Shown: positions 17,484 to 24,192 of the stretch, piece after piece
Layout: the number at the start of each line of letters is the position of its first letter
How positions within the stretch are numbered: the stretch's first letter is position 1
Origin: Saprospiraceae bacterium
Lineage (GTDB): Bacteria; Bacteroidota; Bacteroidia; Chitinophagales; Saprospiraceae
NCBI GenBank assembly: GCA_020628095.1
Contig: JAHDFP010000001.1
Location: 248,001-312,000, forward strand
Length of the DNA stretch: 64,000 nt
Direction: 5' to 3'
The notes under the pieces: model-generated
What the model saw: the letters and a program-made list of their open reading frames with translations, nothing else
Database searches by the model: none
What the model was told of the DNA's origin: nothing
Made by a program: the position numbers and the translations under genes

Positions 17484-19244
17484 TTGAAAAATCTCAAGTA
17501 TCTCAATAAGTATTTTTGGAAGTACAAATGGCGGTTGCTATTAGGAACTATTTTCGTGGGGCTCTCGCAATTTTTTATGGTCCTCGCTCCCAAAGAGATC
17601 AGTAAAGCCCTCGATTTCATACTAGAACAAACCTCTGACTCCGCCATACAGAATCAAGACTTTTGGTCCGTCCATGGACAGAATATATTAAGGTTTTCTG
17701 CAATAGTCATCGGTCTATACCTATTGATGGGCATATTCATGTATTGCATGAGAAAGACCATTATCGTCATGTCTAGACTAATAGAGTACGATATCCGCAA
17801 GGAAATTTATATACATTATCAGAGATTAGATTTTGTATTTTATAAAAGAAACAGGACAGGTGATCTGATGGCTAGACTTTCTGAGGATGTCTCTAAGGTC
17901 AGAATGTATCTAGGTCCAGGCATCATGTATGGCATCAGAGTGGCTATGCTTGTAATATTCGTAGTGACGTCCATGTACCAAGTCAGCCCTAAGCTGACCA
18001 TGTACGCCTTATTGCCGCTACCCTTCTTATCATTGTCGATTTACTATGTCAGCAGTATAATTAATAACAGGAGCGATCTGATACAACAACAAGTCTCCAA
18101 ACTAAACTCGATAGCGCAGGAAGTATACTCTGGAATACGCATCGTCAAGTCGTATGTCAAGGAAAAAGAGTTTTTGGATTACTTCGATGAGGAAAGCGAA
18201 AACTATAAAGAAAAATCATTGGATTTGGTAAGGGTCAATGCCTTGTTCTTCCCCTTGATGATCCTGCTGATGAACTTCAGTACCCTTCTCACCATATACA
18301 TCGGTGGCAAGCTGTATTATCAAGGAGAAATCTCTGTAGGTAATCTTATGGAGTTCATTATCTACATAGGATACCTTAACTGGCCTATAACATCTATAGG
18401 CTGGATAGCCTCTATCATACAGCAAGCCGAAGCCTCTCAAAACCGGATCAACCAAATACTAAAGGTCAATCCTTCTATTAAGAATCCTATAGATAACAAG
18501 ATTGCATTGCAAGGAAAAATTGAATTTCGTAATGTGAGCTTCACTTATCCTGATACGGGCATAGAGGCATTGCGCAATGTATCTTTTGTCCTTAATCCAG
18601 GTGAGAAAATGGCCATCGTCGGTCGTACCGCCGCAGGGAAGAGTACGATTGCTGATTTGCTTTTGAGATTTTATGATGTTAGCGATGGGCAGATATTGGT
18701 AGATGACAAAGATATACGAGAACTAGATCTATTCAATCTAAGAGCCAATATAGGTTATGTCCCTCAGAATGTATTTCTATTCTCTGATACCATATCTCGT
18801 AATGTCAAGTTCGGTGACGAAACGGCGACTTCTCAAAAAATAAGAAAATACACAGATAATGCAGCACTACACGATGATATAATGCAACTTCCAGAATCCT
18901 ATGATACCATGATCGGAGAAAGAGGTGTAACTCTATCTGGAGGCCAAAAGCAACGGTTGTCCATTGCACGCGCACTTATCAAACATCCCAATATGGTCAT
19001 CTTAGATGACTCTCTATCTGCATTGGATGCCAACACAGAACACAAGATATTAGGTCACCTATATACGGCGATGAAAGATAAGACGGCACTCATTATTACC
19101 CATCGTGTATCCAGTCTTATGGAGTATGACAAAATTATTGTGCTAGAAAATGGTCTTGTCGCAGAGACAGGAACTCATGACGAACTCATAGGTTCTGGAG
19201 GATATTATAGCCAAATTGTTAAAAAACAAAGTATATCTGGCTAA
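17484..19244 (+). CDS. ABC exporter, fused permease and ATPase (MsbA/LmrA-type)
   Basis: A half-transporter of 586 residues. The six-helix membrane domain (about 1-320) begins K-Y-F-W-K-Y-K-W-R-L-L-L-G, a family-typical opening. The nucleotide-binding domain has Walker A as G-R-T-A-A-G-K-S-T (about 380-388), the signature L-S-G-G-Q-K-Q-R (about 483), Walker B V-I-L-D-D-S and D-loop S-A-L-D, then the switch histidine in I-I-T-H-R. The usual catalytic glutamate after Walker B is aspartate (D-D-S-L-S), a variant known in some exporter subunits. The start is TTG 17484: a stop at 17469-17471 closes the frame and the next methionine is deep in the first helix. Substrate unknown (lipid, peptide or drug). 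Confidence 0.9.
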   Translation: MKNLKYLNKYFWKYKWRLLLGTIFVGLSQFFMVLAPKEISKALDFILEQTSDSAIQNQDFWSVHGQNILRFSAIVIGLYLLMGIFMYCMRKTIIVMSRLIEYDIRKEIYIHYQRLDFVFYKRNRTGDLMARLSEDVSKVRMYLGPGIMYGIRVAMLVIFVVTSMYQVSPKLTMYALLPLPFLSLSIYYVSSIINNRSDLIQQQVSKLNSIAQEVYSGIRIVKSYVKEKEFLDYFDEESENYKEKSLDLVRVNALFFPLMILLMNFSTLLTIYIGGKLYYQGEISVGNLMEFIIYIGYLNWPITSIGWIASIIQQAEASQNRINQILKVNPSIKNPIDNKIALQGKIEFRNVSFTYPDTGIEALRNVSFVLNPGEKMAIVGRTAAGKSTIADLLLRFYDVSDGQILVDDKDIRELDLFNLRANIGYVPQNVFLFSDTISRNVKFGDETATSQKIRKYTDNAALHDDIMQLPESYDTMIGERGVTLSGGQKQRLSIARALIKHPNMVILDDSLSALDANTEHKILGHLYTAMKDKTALIITHRVSSLMEYDKIIVLENGLVAETGTHDELIGSGGYYSQIVKKQSISG

Positions 19245-19259
19245 ATAGCCGATGTTTTT
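19239..19259 (+). terminator. Weak hairpin plus T-run at the end of the ABC exporter gene
   Basis: GGCT and AGCC (19239-19250) flank the stop codon and are followed by GATGTTTTT. The stem is only 4-5 bp, so this is a weak intrinsic terminator candidate. A second, AT-only hairpin lies at 19276-19293. Confidence 0.3.
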
Positions 19260-19348
19260 CCATTTTTTATTCTCTATTTTTTATCGAAAAAATAAAAAAG
19301 CTCAGTTTTTCAGGAAAAAAACTATTTTAGTAGTAAATAAAAAACAAA

Positions 19349-19759
19349 GTGGAAAACGACAAAAAGTTTGAAAGCGTATACTCGACTAAGGTAAGAGCAG
19401 GAAAAAGGAGAACATACTTCTTTGACGTTAGACAAACCAAAGGTGAAGACTATTACATTACGATCACAGAAAGCACAAAAAGGTTTGATGGTAATGGCTA
19501 CGAAAGACATAAAATCTTTTTGTACAAAGAAGATTTTAATAGATTCATGAATAGTCTGAACGATACCGTAAATCATGTCAAAACTGACCTTATGCCAGAC
19601 TTTGATTATGAGTTATACGAAAGAAGACAAAAAGAGTGGGAAGAAAAATTAGCGGCGGAAGCAGCTGAAGGTGGTAGCAGAGAATCTGGCACTACAGCAG
19701 AATCCACAGAAGCTCCAGAACCCGAAGGAGACAATACGGAAGAAGACATCAGCTGGTAA
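19349..19759 (+). CDS. DUF3276 family PUR-domain protein
   Basis: A small nucleic-acid-binding-type protein of 136 residues. The N-terminal 85 residues form one PUR-alpha-like repeat (V-R-A-G-K-R-R-T-Y-F-F-D-V-R then Y-Y-I-T-I-T-E-S and K-I-F-L-Y-K-E-D-F). The remaining 45 are acidic and low-complexity (A/E/G/T rich), ending E-E-D-I-S-W. Family members from spirochaetes bind single-stranded nucleic acids; a regulatory role here is inference. The start is GTG 19349, as no ATG lies upstream in frame and the product begins E-N-D-K-K-F as in homologues. The gene appears monocistronic, 107 bp before an exbD pair. Confidence 0.85.
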   Translation: MENDKKFESVYSTKVRAGKRRTYFFDVRQTKGEDYYITITESTKRFDGNGYERHKIFLYKEDFNRFMNSLNDTVNHVKTDLMPDFDYELYERRQKEWEEKLAAEAAEGGSRESGTTAESTEAPEPEGDNTEEDISW

Positions 19760-19866
19760 CTTAGCCCCTTTTTTCCTTTATTACAAGGTTCTCTTTTTCG
19801 ATTAATTTAATTTCAGATTACACCATTAATTAGAAACTGTACATCTATGCATGTAAATCAAACATC

Positions 19867-20379
19867 ATGCGTAGAGCTACTAAACGAACCAACCATACCC
19901 CTAACTCAGGTTCTCTTGCGGATATAGCTTTCTTGTTACTTATATTCTTTATGGTAACAACTAGTTTGCATAGAGAATACAGTATATCTATGCGCTTACC
20001 TCCTAGCTATGATGGAGAGCCTGGAAAAATATCCGAGAGTAAGGTACTGTCTCTTTGCATCAACGAACACAATGAATACCTTATAGAAAATACGCTGTAT
20101 AAGAATCCTCAGGCAGAAGATCTATCCGCTTTTATAGATCAATTTATAATTCAAAATATAGAACCATATATAAGCATTCAGATCCATCCTGCGACTGAAT
20201 ATGAAAGTTATATCAATATTTTATCCATTATAAAGGAGTCTATCAGGCAATCCAAATCATCTTATGCAGAAAAGAACTTTGGAAAAAAATTGGACAAATT
20301 ATCGGTAGCCGAACTCGACTTACTTAAGTCGAAGTACAATATCAAAATATCGGAGACAGAAATTGAGACAACCATATAA
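19867..20379 (+). CDS. ExbD/TolR-family biopolymer transport protein (first of an orphan pair)
   Basis: A proton-motive-force transducer subunit, 170 residues. The single membrane helix L-A-D-I-A-F-L-L-L-I-F-F-M-V-T-T-S (about 17-34) carries the essential aspartate near residue 19; the rest is periplasmic. The C-terminal 50 residues (about 120-170) are longer than in usual ExbD and rich in K, E and S. It is followed 18 bp later by a second exbD. No exbB is adjacent; the only exbB in the window is 27 kb away in another exbD-exbD cluster, so these subunits must pair with an ExbB from elsewhere or with that one. Confidence 0.88.
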   Translation: MRRATKRTNHTPNSGSLADIAFLLLIFFMVTTSLHREYSISMRLPPSYDGEPGKISESKVLSLCINEHNEYLIENTLYKNPQAEDLSAFIDQFIIQNIEPYISIQIHPATEYESYINILSIIKESIRQSKSSYAEKNFGKKLDKLSVAELDLLKSKYNIKISETEIETTI

Positions 20380-20397
20380 TAATTCAAACCATTAGCT

Positions 20398-20826
20398 ATG
20401 ATCAGAAAAACCAAAACCAGGGATATAGAGTTCAATACGACAGCATTACCAGATATTGTATTTATGCTTTTATTCTTTTTTATGGTAGCCACTGTCATGA
20501 AGGATAAGGAGAAAAGCAAAGTCATAGAACTACCCTACTCCACTTACAACTCCGTCATCAAGCAACAAGACGAATTCATCCACATCTCAGTAACAAAGAA
20601 AGACAAAGACCTTAGCTATGAGTTAGAGTCAAAGAGGAGTCAGACTATCGAAGAGTTAGAATCTGATATAGTGGAGTTCTTAAAACAACATCCGGATAGA
20701 CACCATACCAAACTTAAAATAAAAATCCAGCCAGATGTCAATATGAAAGATGTGAATGCCGTCAAACAAATCCTACAAAGGAATGAGTTGTATGATATAG
20801 AATATGTGACTAAAAGAAGGCTGTAG
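20398..20826 (+). CDS. ExbD/TolR-family biopolymer transport protein (second of an orphan pair)
   Basis: A 142-residue ExbD. The N-terminal cytoplasmic tail is M-I-R-K-T-K-T-R-D-I-E-F-N. The membrane helix L-P-D-I-V-F-M-L-L-F-F-F-M-V-A-T (about 17-32) contains the proton-pathway aspartate at about residue 19, and a periplasmic alpha/beta domain follows, including the typical I-K-I-Q-P-D-V-N-M-K-D-V-N segment, equivalent to the D-x-x-x-x-x-G/V-x-V part of ExbD. It is co-transcribed with the preceding exbD (18 bp gap). Its partner ExbB is not encoded here. Confidence 0.88.
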   Translation: MIRKTKTRDIEFNTTALPDIVFMLLFFFMVATVMKDKEKSKVIELPYSTYNSVIKQQDEFIHISVTKKDKDLSYELESKRSQTIEELESDIVEFLKQHPDRHHTKLKIKIQPDVNMKDVNAVKQILQRNELYDIEYVTKRRL

Positions 20827-20924
20827 CGTTATCAGCTATTTAGACTTAATAGAAATTATGCCTCATAATCCGTTCTGGTTAGATATTTGACTTATTATAG
20901 TATCAGAAAATAAGTGAAACTAAT

Positions 20925-21176
20925 ATGGAAAAAGGAAAAATAGCGGGCACATCCCCAATCAAAGTAAGCGTAGAGGCCGGTAAGAGATACTCTTGGTGTA
21001 CATGTGGATTAAGTGAAAATCAACCATTTTGCGATGGAAAGCACAAAGCTGAAGGTAAGTTTTCGCCGTTGGCCTATATCGCTGAAGAAACAAAGGATGT
21101 GCATTTCTGCACCTGTAAGCAAACCAATAATCCAGGACTATGCGACGGTGCGCATAAATCTCTCAATCAAGAATAG
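20925..21176 (+). CDS. Double CDGSH iron-sulfur domain protein
   Basis: An 83-residue protein with two complete CDGSH [2Fe-2S] motifs: C-T-C-G-L-S-x4-P-F-C-D-G-K-H at about residues 25-40, and C-T-C-K-Q-T-x3-G-L-C-D-G-A-H at about residues 62-77. Each supplies the three-cysteine, one-histidine ligand set, so two redox-active clusters are expected on one chain, as in the CISD3/MiNT type (family knowledge). No signal or membrane segment, so it is cytoplasmic. A GATATTTG (20882-20889, one mismatch to the -7 box) lies 35 bp upstream of the ATG. It converges with the Nudix-like gene 14 bp away. Confidence 0.92.
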   Translation: MEKGKIAGTSPIKVSVEAGKRYSWCTCGLSENQPFCDGKHKAEGKFSPLAYIAEETKDVHFCTCKQTNNPGLCDGAHKSLNQE

Positions 21177-21190
21177 GTAAAACTGGCTTA

Positions 21191-21625
21191 TCAGATATTA
21201 GTCGCAATATTTCTATCAAAGATGATGTCCTTAAGTTCTTTTAGGATTTTATATTCCTGAGGAAGTACTTTTTTGAAAGCCTCTTTGATTGTGAAATATG
21301 TGCCTTGCTCCAGATGAGGTATTTTCTTTTTGATTTTACTTTTGACGAGTTTCACATCATGTTTGATGAGACCTCTTATACTAGGGATGTCGTGCCAGTC
21401 TGCCTCTAATGCAATGGTTTTTACACCTTGGTCAGGTAAGTGATGAGTATCCGTAGTGTCATCTAATTCTATAATCTGCAGTTGGTTGTCCAAAGCCATT
21501 TTGACGCTTGGAATTTTCCATACATCGGGATCGTTTTGTAGATCATGATTGATCAATAATATCTCTAGACCCTTCTCATGACATCTATAGAGAATTATCC
21601 TAACCGCATTAAATACACTACTCAT
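21191..21625 (-). CDS. Nudix-like protein with degenerate catalytic box
   Basis: A 144-residue cytoplasmic protein. The start N-A-V-R-I-I-L-Y-R and L-E-I-L-L-I-N-H-D followed by V-W-K-I-P-S-V-K resembles the strand-strand-W-x-L-P-G-G core of Nudix hydrolases. The expected Nudix box G-x5-E-x7-R-E-x-x-E-E-x-G-U is absent; instead there is an acidic E-L-D-D-T-T-D stretch. The second half (W-H-D-I-P-S-I-R-G-L-I-K-H-D-V) is a highly regular, apparently conserved helical region I associate with a Bacteroidota Nudix-like family. Hydrolase activity is doubtful; it may be a binding protein. It is monocistronic, with a terminator of the next upstream gene 18 bp before its ATG. Confidence 0.6.
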   Translation of the reverse strand: MSSVFNAVRIILYRCHEKGLEILLINHDLQNDPDVWKIPSVKMALDNQLQIIELDDTTDTHHLPDQGVKTIALEADWHDIPSIRGLIKHDVKLVKSKIKKKIPHLEQGTYFTIKEAFKKVLPQEYKILKELKDIIFDRNIATNI

Positions 21626-21642
21626 AATTAACTTAAATTAAA

Positions 21643-21673
21643 AAAAGACCGAAACTGCTTATCTCGGTCTTTT
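21643..21673 (-). terminator. Intrinsic terminator after the acidic secreted protein gene
   Basis: AAAAGACCGA (21643-21652) pairs perfectly with TCGGTCTTTT (21664-21673): a 10-bp stem with an 11-nt loop. On the minus strand it is followed by additional T residues, a good rho-independent terminator for the gene ending at 21723. It also lies just upstream of the next minus-strand gene, insulating the two. Confidence 0.8.
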
Positions 21674-21722
21674 AAATATTACATTTAAAGTTAATGTTTT
21701 ATTTACACAAAGTCCTCAAAGA

Positions 21723-22241
21723 CTAAATCTTTTTGATTTTTTTGTCCTTTTCTTTGTTCTGTTTATTTCCAGGTGTTACAGGCATCTCTCCCATGTCTAT
21801 GCCTTCAAACATTTTTTCGAAAGCCTCCATATCGAAGCCTTCCATTAGTTTATCCAGCTCCATACCTTCGAACATCTGCTCAAAATCTTGCGCATCAAAA
21901 TGCTCAAACATTTTCATGCTTTCTCCTAATAATTGCTCAAAGTTTTCACCACCCAGCATTTCTTCAAATCCTTCTCCAAACAAATTATTAAATCCATCTT
22001 GCCCTAAAAATAGACTGTCTAAATTGCCAATATCCATCCCACCGAATAAGTTTCCACCTATTCCCTCGAACATATCAGAAGAAAAAAGCTCAGAAAAATC
22101 TAGTGTATCAAGGGCTTTCTGTAATTCCTCCATTGCATCTTCTATCCTCTGATCGTTCCTGTTCTTATTCTCCTCATTAGTCTGTCCCAGACAGTAAGTA
22201 CTAAGAAAAACCAGCAAGCTAAATATTAATGTTCTTTTCAT
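21723..22241 (-). CDS. Secreted acidic F/M/G/E-rich repeat protein, unknown function
   Basis: A 172-residue exported protein that I do not recognise. The signal peptide ends near C-L-G-Q (residue 20). The mature chain is strikingly acidic and rich in Phe, Met, Gly, Glu and Asp, built from imperfect short units of the kind G-F-E-E-M-L-G-G, N-F-E-Q-L-L-G-E, D-F-E-Q-M-F-E-G and A-F-E-K-M-F-E-G between about residues 85 and 150. It then switches abruptly to a lysine-rich tail K-D-K-K-I-K-K-I. No cysteine is left in the mature part. The repetitive amphipathic pattern suggests a self-associating or membrane/mineral-interacting protein, but that is inference. A strong terminator follows. Confidence 0.7.
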   Translation of the reverse strand: MKRTLIFSLLVFLSTYCLGQTNEENKNRNDQRIEDAMEELQKALDTLDFSELFSSDMFEGIGGNLFGGMDIGNLDSLFLGQDGFNNLFGEGFEEMLGGENFEQLLGESMKMFEHFDAQDFEQMFEGMELDKLMEGFDMEAFEKMFEGIDMGEMPVTPGNKQNKEKDKKIKKI

Positions 22242-22294
22242 TTATATATGTTTTGTAACTGTCTTATTAAAAAGTGCTTGTATATGAATTATAA

Positions 22295-22969
22295 TCAACC
22301 ATTTGCAATTAGGTAATATGCGGATAAGATCAATATATCATCCTCGCTGTCTTCTATATCAAAATCATGGTAAAGTGAAAAAAGACGTTCTGTATCGAAT
22401 TGTCCATTGAGATTTCTTTTGTTAATGAAAGCCAAGGACTTATTTCGATTTTTGATTTGGATATGGTTTCCATTCTCTACCATCTCCACCTTTAATGAGT
22501 CTTTATTATCATACAATTGTAAGACGTTATTATTACCTCTAATCGTTCCTATTGGCTGGTTATTTTTGAAAACTTTAATCTTTTCGTTGTACCTCACTAC
22601 TAAGAACTGATCCTGATTAGATTTGAATGCCAATATCAAGTCGCCTTGCCCGTATCTCTTGATATTAAAGCTCAATAGTGGCTCTTGATAGATTGTTCGG
22701 AATTGACCCGTCTGATAAGAGCCCGATGGCTTGACCGATTTCTTACTCAGGTCATATCCTGTTGCCCATAGTTTGAGCTCTTCGGTATCTGCCAAAATTA
22801 GTTCTTCTTGCTGCTCTACGAGTACATCACTGAGTATCTCGCTATCTCGTTGTATCATTCTCTTGCGAGAATTAACCCCAAGCAAAAACCTAAACATGAA
22901 ATAAAGTATAAATACAAATGCTCCAAAAAAGAGCAGCAGTATTATCAAGATGCGTAATAGTCCAGTCAT
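22295..22969 (-). CDS. Membrane-anchored protein of unknown function
   Basis: A 224-residue protein with one strong N-terminal membrane helix (about 4-28, I-L-L-L-F-F-G-A-F-V-F-I-L-Y-F-M-F), then a basic R-K-R-M and a largely beta-strand soluble domain (about 70-200) with repeated short strands such as D-L-I-L-A-F-K-S-N and D-Q-F-L-V-V-R-Y-N. The C-terminus is acidic (D-I-E-D-S-E-D-D-I-L). The topology suggests an inner-membrane anchor with a domain loosely reminiscent of LURP1/scramblase-like beta-barrels, but no diagnostic motif was found, so function is left open. Its ATG lies only 12 bp beyond the T-run of the rpoD terminator. Confidence 0.65.
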   Translation of the reverse strand: MTGLLRILIILLLFFGAFVFILYFMFRFLLGVNSRKRMIQRDSEILSDVLVEQQEELILADTEELKLWATGYDLSKKSVKPSGSYQTGQFRTIYQEPLLSFNIKRYGQGDLILAFKSNQDQFLVVRYNEKIKVFKNNQPIGTIRGNNNVLQLYDNKDSLKVEMVENGNHIQIKNRNKSLAFINKRNLNGQFDTERLFSLYHDFDIEDSEDDILILSAYYLIANG

Positions 22970-22981
22970 AGATGCGCGTAC

Positions 22982-23018
22982 AAAAAAAGTGACCTACAGA
23001 TGATACCGTAAGTCACTT
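22982..23018 (-). terminator. Strong intrinsic terminator after rpoD
   Basis: On the minus strand, a 13-bp stem (AAGTGAC-T-TAC-G-G pairing with C-T-GTA-G-GTCACTT, including two G-T wobbles) with a 6-nt loop TATCAT is followed by seven T residues. It lies 38 bp after the rpoD stop and is the clearest rho-independent terminator in the window. Confidence 0.9.
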
Positions 23019-23056
23019 CCTATTTTAAATTATTATATAGTATTGTATTGATATTC

Positions 23057-23923
23057 TTATCCTAAGTAAGACTTCAGTGCATTCTTATTCACTGATTTTC
23101 TCAGTCTCCTGAGCGCACGTTCTTTGATTTGTCTTACCCTTTCTCTTGTCAATCCATAGAGTTCCCCTATCTCTTCTAAGGTCAAAGACTTATGTCCATT
23201 CAGACCATAATATGCAGACAAGACCTCTATCTCTCTGGAACTAAGTAAGGATAATCCATAGCTTACCTCATCCTTGAGCGATTCCTCCATCAGAGAAAGG
23301 TCTGGTGCTTTTTGGTCTTTATCTTTATATAGATCCAGCATCGTACTCTCGCCTTCTTCTCCACTGACAGGCGCATCCATAGACACATGGCGTCCTCCAC
23401 CATTGAGTACATTAGCAATATCTTGCGGCTTCATTTCTAGTAAATCCGCAAGTTCTTCATGGGTCGGGTTACGCTCGAACTCTTGTACAAAGGAGACATA
23501 AGCCTCATTCACTTTAGAGTAAGAACTCACCTTATTAAGAGGTAATCGGACTAATCTGGAGTTCTCTACGATCGCTTGTAGTATGGATTGTCTTATCCAC
23601 CATACAGCATAAGAGATAAACTTAAACCCTCTCGTCTCATCAAATCTTTTAGCGGCCTTCATCAGACCGACATTTCCTTCGTTGATAAGATCACTCAGAG
23701 ACAAGCCTTGGTTCTGATACTGCTTGGATACTGATACCACAAACCTGAGATTGGCTTGTGTCAGTCTTTCCAGAGCTTGCATATCACCCGCTCTTATTCT
23801 TTTCGCCAGATCACCCTCTTCTTCTGGCTCTAGCATGGTTATTTTGGATATATCATTAAGATACTTATCCAAAGCCAAACTTTCCCTAGTGGTTATCTTA
23901 TTGGTAATCTTTAATTGTCTCAT
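23057..23923 (-). CDS. rpoD: Primary sigma factor RpoD/SigA, short Bacteroidota form
   Basis: The housekeeping sigma-70 factor, 288 residues, without region 1.1, as in other Bacteroidota. Region 1.2 is L-D-K-Y-L-N-D-I-S (about 18-26). Region 2 includes A-N-L-R-F-V-V-S-V (about 58-66), I-N-E-G-N-V-G-L-M-K-A-A and the -10/-7 recognition and melting segment F-K-F-I-S-Y-A-V-W-W-I-R-Q. Region 3 follows, then region 4 with L-T-L-E-E-I-G-E-L-Y-G-L-T-R-E-R-V-R-Q-I (about 245-264). This factor reads the TAnnTTTG/TTG promoters noted elsewhere here. It lies downstream of rpsO and pnp on the same strand but after a 269-bp gap holding no visible gene, so it likely has its own promoter; a strong terminator ends it. 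Confidence 0.97.
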   Translation of the reverse strand: MRQLKITNKITTRESLALDKYLNDISKITMLEPEEEGDLAKRIRAGDMQALERLTQANLRFVVSVSKQYQNQGLSLSDLINEGNVGLMKAAKRFDETRGFKFISYAVWWIRQSILQAIVENSRLVRLPLNKVSSYSKVNEAYVSFVQEFERNPTHEELADLLEMKPQDIANVLNGGGRHVSMDAPVSGEEGESTMLDLYKDKDQKAPDLSLMEESLKDEVSYGLSLLSSREIEVLSAYYGLNGHKSLTLEEIGELYGLTRERVRQIKERALRRLRKSVNKNALKSYLG

Positions 23924-24192
23924 TCACTTTTAGTATTAAAAATTGTAAAATCCGGTTTTGCTATTGATTATTTGGAAAAAATGTATTAAACAGGTAATAC
24001 TATTTACAAGTATCTGTCCAAATAAGTTCAAGAATTAGCAAGATTTTTTACTTTATCGACGAAAACGTGTCTGATAAAGACACTCAGGTGGGAATATTTT
24101 GTTAAAATTAACAATTGTTGTTCTATTCTCACTTATACAAGCGAGGATAAATTAATATGAACCTATTATTTTCAGGAAGTAAGAAATTTAAC

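Noticed and set aside
19276-19293. Perfect AT-only hairpin ATTTTTT/AAAAAAT after the ABC exporter gene
   Set aside because: Made only of A-T pairs and expected by chance in this AT-rich gap; too weak to call a terminator by itself.
21733-22152. 139-codon plus-strand frame rich in S, P and N
   Set aside because: Antisense of the acidic repeat protein. The minus-strand frame has a signal peptide and a terminator in the right place; this one has neither.
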